From the NCBI RefSeq assembly GCF_010894405.1, contig NZ_JAAIYA010000020.1, positions 124,001 through 188,000 of the forward strand: a DNA stretch of 64,000 nucleotides, given 5' to 3'. The DNA comes from Pyxidicoccus caerfyrddinensis (lineage in GTDB: Bacteria > Myxococcota > Myxococcia > Myxococcales > Myxococcaceae). The notes under the pieces are model-generated. The model made no database searches. It was given only the letters and a program-made list of their open reading frames with translations, and was not told the origin of the DNA. Positions 61,651-64,000 of this stretch are shown in pieces (positions within the stretch are counted from its first letter, which is position 1; each line of letters starts with the position of its first letter). A program made the translations under genes and the position numbers.

Positions 61651-64000
61651 ATGACGGACGACGTTGAGGTTTCGGACTCTCCAGATATCGCTGTCGTCGG
61701 AATGGCCGCCCGGCTGCCCGGCGCGCGGGACGTCGACACGTACTGGCGCCGCGTGCGCGACGGGGTGGCGTCCGTCACGTGGTTCACGGACGCCCAGCTG
61801 CTGGCCGCGGGGGTGGAGCCTGCGCTCCTGAAGGACCCGAACTACGTGAAGGCCGGCATGGTCTTCGAGGGGCTGGAGGACTTCGACGCGGGCTTCTTCG
61901 GCTTCAACCCGCGCGAGGCGTCCATCATGGACCCGCAGCACCGGCACTTCCTGGAGGTGTGCTGGGAAGCGCTGGAGCACTGTGGGCACCCGCCCGAGTC
62001 CTTCAAGGGCCCCATCGGCGTGTTCGGCGGCTCCGGCATGAACGCGTACATGCCGTACAACCTCTTCACCAACCCGCAGTTGATGGAGCAGGTGGGCCTG
62101 TTTCTCGTGCGGCACACGGGCAACGACAAGGACTTCCTCACCACCCGCGTCTCGTACTGCCTCGACTTGCGAGGCCCCAGCGTCAACGTGCAGACGGCGT
62201 GCTCCACCTCGCTGGTCGCCATCCACTCGGCGGTGCAGAGCCTGCTGTCGCGCGAGTGCGACCTGGCGCTCGCGGGGGGCGTCACGCTGGAGCTGCCGCA
62301 CCACCGGGGTTACCTGTACCAGGAGGGGGAAATCCTCTCGCCGGACGGGCACTGCCGCGCGTTCGACCACCGCTCGCAGGGGACGCTCTTCGGCAGCGGC
62401 GTGGGCGTGGTGGCGCTGCGCCGGCTGGAGGACGCGCTGGCGGATGGGGACACCCTCTACGCGGTGGTGAAGGGCAGCGCGGTGAACAACGACGGCGCGC
62501 GCAAGGTGGGCTACCTCGCGCCGTCCGTGGATGGGCAGGCGGATGCCGTCGTGGAGGCGCTCAACGTCTCCGGCGTCAGCGCGGACAGCATCGACTACAT
62601 CGAGTGCCACGGCACCGGCACGCCGGTGGGCGACCCGATTGAAATCACCGCGCTCACCCAGGCCTTCCGCACGCAGACGCAGAAGTGCGGGTTCTGCCGC
62701 ATCGGCTCGGTGAAGACGAACATCGGCCACCTGGACACCGCGGCCGGCGTGGCGAGCTTCATCAAGGTCGTCCAGATGATGCGCCACCGGCAGCTCGCGC
62801 CGAGCCTCCACTTCGAGAAGCCCAATCCGCAAATCGACTTCGCGCGCACGCCGTTCGCGGTGAATGCCACGCTGCGCGAGTGGGCGGCGAAGGGCGGGCG
62901 GCCCCGGCGCGCCGCGGTGAACTCGCTGGGCGTGGGCGGCACCAACGCGCACGTCATCCTGGAGGAGGCTCCGGCGCAGTCGCTGACGTCCGCCGCGCGG
63001 CCCTTCGAGACGCTCTGGCTCTCCGCCCGCACGCCCGCCGCGCTCGAGCGCGCCTGCCGCAGGCTCGCGCAGCGCCTGGGTGAGCAGAACGCACCGAACC
63101 TGGGGGACACGTCCTTCACGCTGCTGGCCGGCCGCCGCCGCTTCGCGCACCGGCGCGCGGTGGTGGCGTCCTCGCGCGAGGAGGCCATCCGCCTGCTGGA
63201 GCAGCCCGAGCCGGCCCGCACCGCGCAGGCCCACACCGAGGCGGCGGGGCGCTCGGTGGTGTTCCTCTTCCCCGGTGGTGGGGCTCAGTACCCCGGCATG
63301 GCGAAGGGGCTCCACGAGCAGGAGCCCGTGTTCCGCCGCGCGCTGGAGGAGTGCCTCGCGCTGCTGGAGCAACACGAGTCGCTGAAGCTGCGTCCCCTGC
63401 TGTTCCCCGAGGCCGGCAAGGAGGCCGAGGCGCGCGAGCAATTGGAGCAGGCCACGTACGCGCTGCCCGCGCTCTTGTCCGTGGAGCTGGCGCTGGCCGC
63501 GCTGTGGAAGTCGCGTGGGGTGACGCCCGTGGCGTGCCTGGGCCACAGCATGGGCGAGTACGCCTGCGCGCAGCTCGCCGGGGTGCTCTCGGTGAAGGAC
63601 GCGCTCGGCATCGTGGCGTGCCGGGGGCGGCTCTTCGACCAGCTTCCCGCGGGGGCGATGCTCAGCGTGGAGCTGCCCGAGGCGGAGCTGAAGCCGCTGC
63701 TCGGGCCCGGGCTCGATTTGGGCGCGCACAACGCGCCGGGCCTGTGCCTCGTCTCCGGTGAGGTGGCGGCCATCGACGCGCTGGAGGCGCGGTTGAAGGC
63801 GCGCGAGGTGGAGGCCCGGCGCCTGCACATCCGCTTGGCCGCGCACTCGCGCATGCTGGAGCCCATCCTCGCGCCCTTCCGCGAGTACCTGTCCAAGGTG
63901 CGCTTCTCCGCGCCGACGGTGCCGTGGGTCTCCAACGTCACCGGGACGTGGATTGCGCCCGAGGAGGCCACGTCCCCCGACTACTGGGTGCGCCACCTGC
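61651..64000 (+). CDS. Type I polyketide synthase, N-terminal part (runs off the window)
   Basis: The frame opens at ATG 61651 and stays open to the last base, giving 783 residues of a longer protein. Residues about 12-440 are a ketosynthase of the PKS class with NVQTACSTS (C184), HGTGTPVGDP (H320) and VKTNIGHLD (H360). From about residue 530 an acyltransferase follows: VFLFPGGGAQYPGM and GHSMGEYACA (S633), then AAHSRML, a substrate-loop variant that I cannot safely read as malonyl or methylmalonyl. The sequence is of the trans-phylum KS type that also appears in hybrid PKS/NRPS lines (GFFGFNPREASIMDPQHR). It starts directly with KS, so no loading domain precedes it. Confidence 0.95.
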   Translation, partial: MTDDVEVSDSPDIAVVGMAARLPGARDVDTYWRRVRDGVASVTWFTDAQLLAAGVEPALLKDPNYVKAGMVFEGLEDFDAGFFGFNPREASIMDPQHRHFLEVCWEALEHCGHPPESFKGPIGVFGGSGMNAYMPYNLFTNPQLMEQVGLFLVRHTGNDKDFLTTRVSYCLDLRGPSVNVQTACSTSLVAIHSAVQSLLSRECDLALAGGVTLELPHHRGYLYQEGEILSPDGHCRAFDHRSQGTLFGSGVGVVALRRLEDALADGDTLYAVVKGSAVNNDGARKVGYLAPSVDGQADAVVEALNVSGVSADSIDYIECHGTGTPVGDPIEITALTQAFRTQTQKCGFCRIGSVKTNIGHLDTAAGVASFIKVVQMMRHRQLAPSLHFEKPNPQIDFARTPFAVNATLREWAAKGGRPRRAAVNSLGVGGTNAHVILEEAPAQSLTSAARPFETLWLSARTPAALERACRRLAQRLGEQNAPNLGDTSFTLLAGRRRFAHRRAVVASSREEAIRLLEQPEPARTAQAHTEAAGRSVVFLFPGGGAQYPGMAKGLHEQEPVFRRALEECLALLEQHESLKLRPLLFPEAGKEAEAREQLEQATYALPALLSVELALAALWKSRGVTPVACLGHSMGEYACAQLAGVLSVKDALGIVACRGRLFDQLPAGAMLSVELPEAELKPLLGPGLDLGAHNAPGLCLVSGEVAAIDALEARLKAREVEARRLHIRLAAHSRMLEPILAPFREYLSKVRFSAPTVPWVSNVTGTWIAPEEATSPDYWVRHL

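Noticed and set aside
61390..63996. 868-codon minus-strand frame opposite the second PKS
   Set aside because: The plus strand carries intact KS and AT motifs; the minus frame has none.

Overview
The window is very GC-rich, has almost no spare intergenic DNA and carries the gene stock expected of a myxobacterium of the Myxococcus/Corallococcus/Pyxidicoccus type. It encodes many lipoproteins and exported proteins, a Ser/Thr protein kinase with TPRs, an FHA-domain sigma-54 activator, orphan histidine kinase and chemoreceptor genes, a giant RHS protein and type I polyketide synthases (PKS). The genus is an inference; no rRNA or other phylogenetic marker, tRNA, IS element, phage gene or CRISPR array was seen.

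Layout. 1-13 kb: the 3' part of a metzincin-like zinc protease, then a minus-strand block with a 1662-aa PA14 lipoprotein gene, an exported RHS/FG-GAP protein with a variable C-terminal domain, and a small exported protein 8 bp behind it that looks like an immunity partner. 13-22 kb: SGNH esterase, MazG-like protein, a small Cys-rich lipoprotein, a LemA-TPM pair, a 5'-damaged metallo-beta-lactamase-fold gene, CstA with its YbdD partner, a DUF1624 acyltransferase and a DedA protein. 22-31 kb: a golvesin-domain protein, an operon pairing a PstS-like binding protein with a chemoreceptor, a small protein coupled to a polytopic membrane protein, DoxX, a GH71-like lipoprotein and a diiron protein.

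31-43 kb: two effector-like proteins (a thaumatin-like domain and a C39-like cysteine protease), a kinase and an FHA/sigma-54 regulator placed tail to tail, a divergent LysR/aldo-keto reductase pair, VOC and WYL genes, a DUF1111 dihaem peroxidase-like lipoprotein, and two duplicated Cys-rich lipoproteins closed by a strong terminator. 43-53 kb: a fully reducing single-module PKS (KS-AT-DH-ER-KR-ACP) that ends in a prolyl-oligopeptidase-like hydrolase instead of a typical thioesterase, followed 13 bp later by a four-haem cytochrome c. 53-61 kb: four tandem copies of a palindrome-bearing repeat, then a TetR-EmrB-EmrA type export operon, an outer-membrane barrel, an orphan histidine kinase, an unknown lipoprotein and a shortened LemA-like protein. 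A second type I PKS starts at 61651 and runs off the right edge.

The points most worth following are the RHS toxin/immunity candidate, leader hairpins that cover the Shine-Dalgarno (SD) site of exported-protein genes (15274-15295, 23612-23650), the 52-bp palindromic repeat array (52762-52966), the operator that overlaps the tetR start codon, and the PKS with its unusual release domain and coupled cytochrome.
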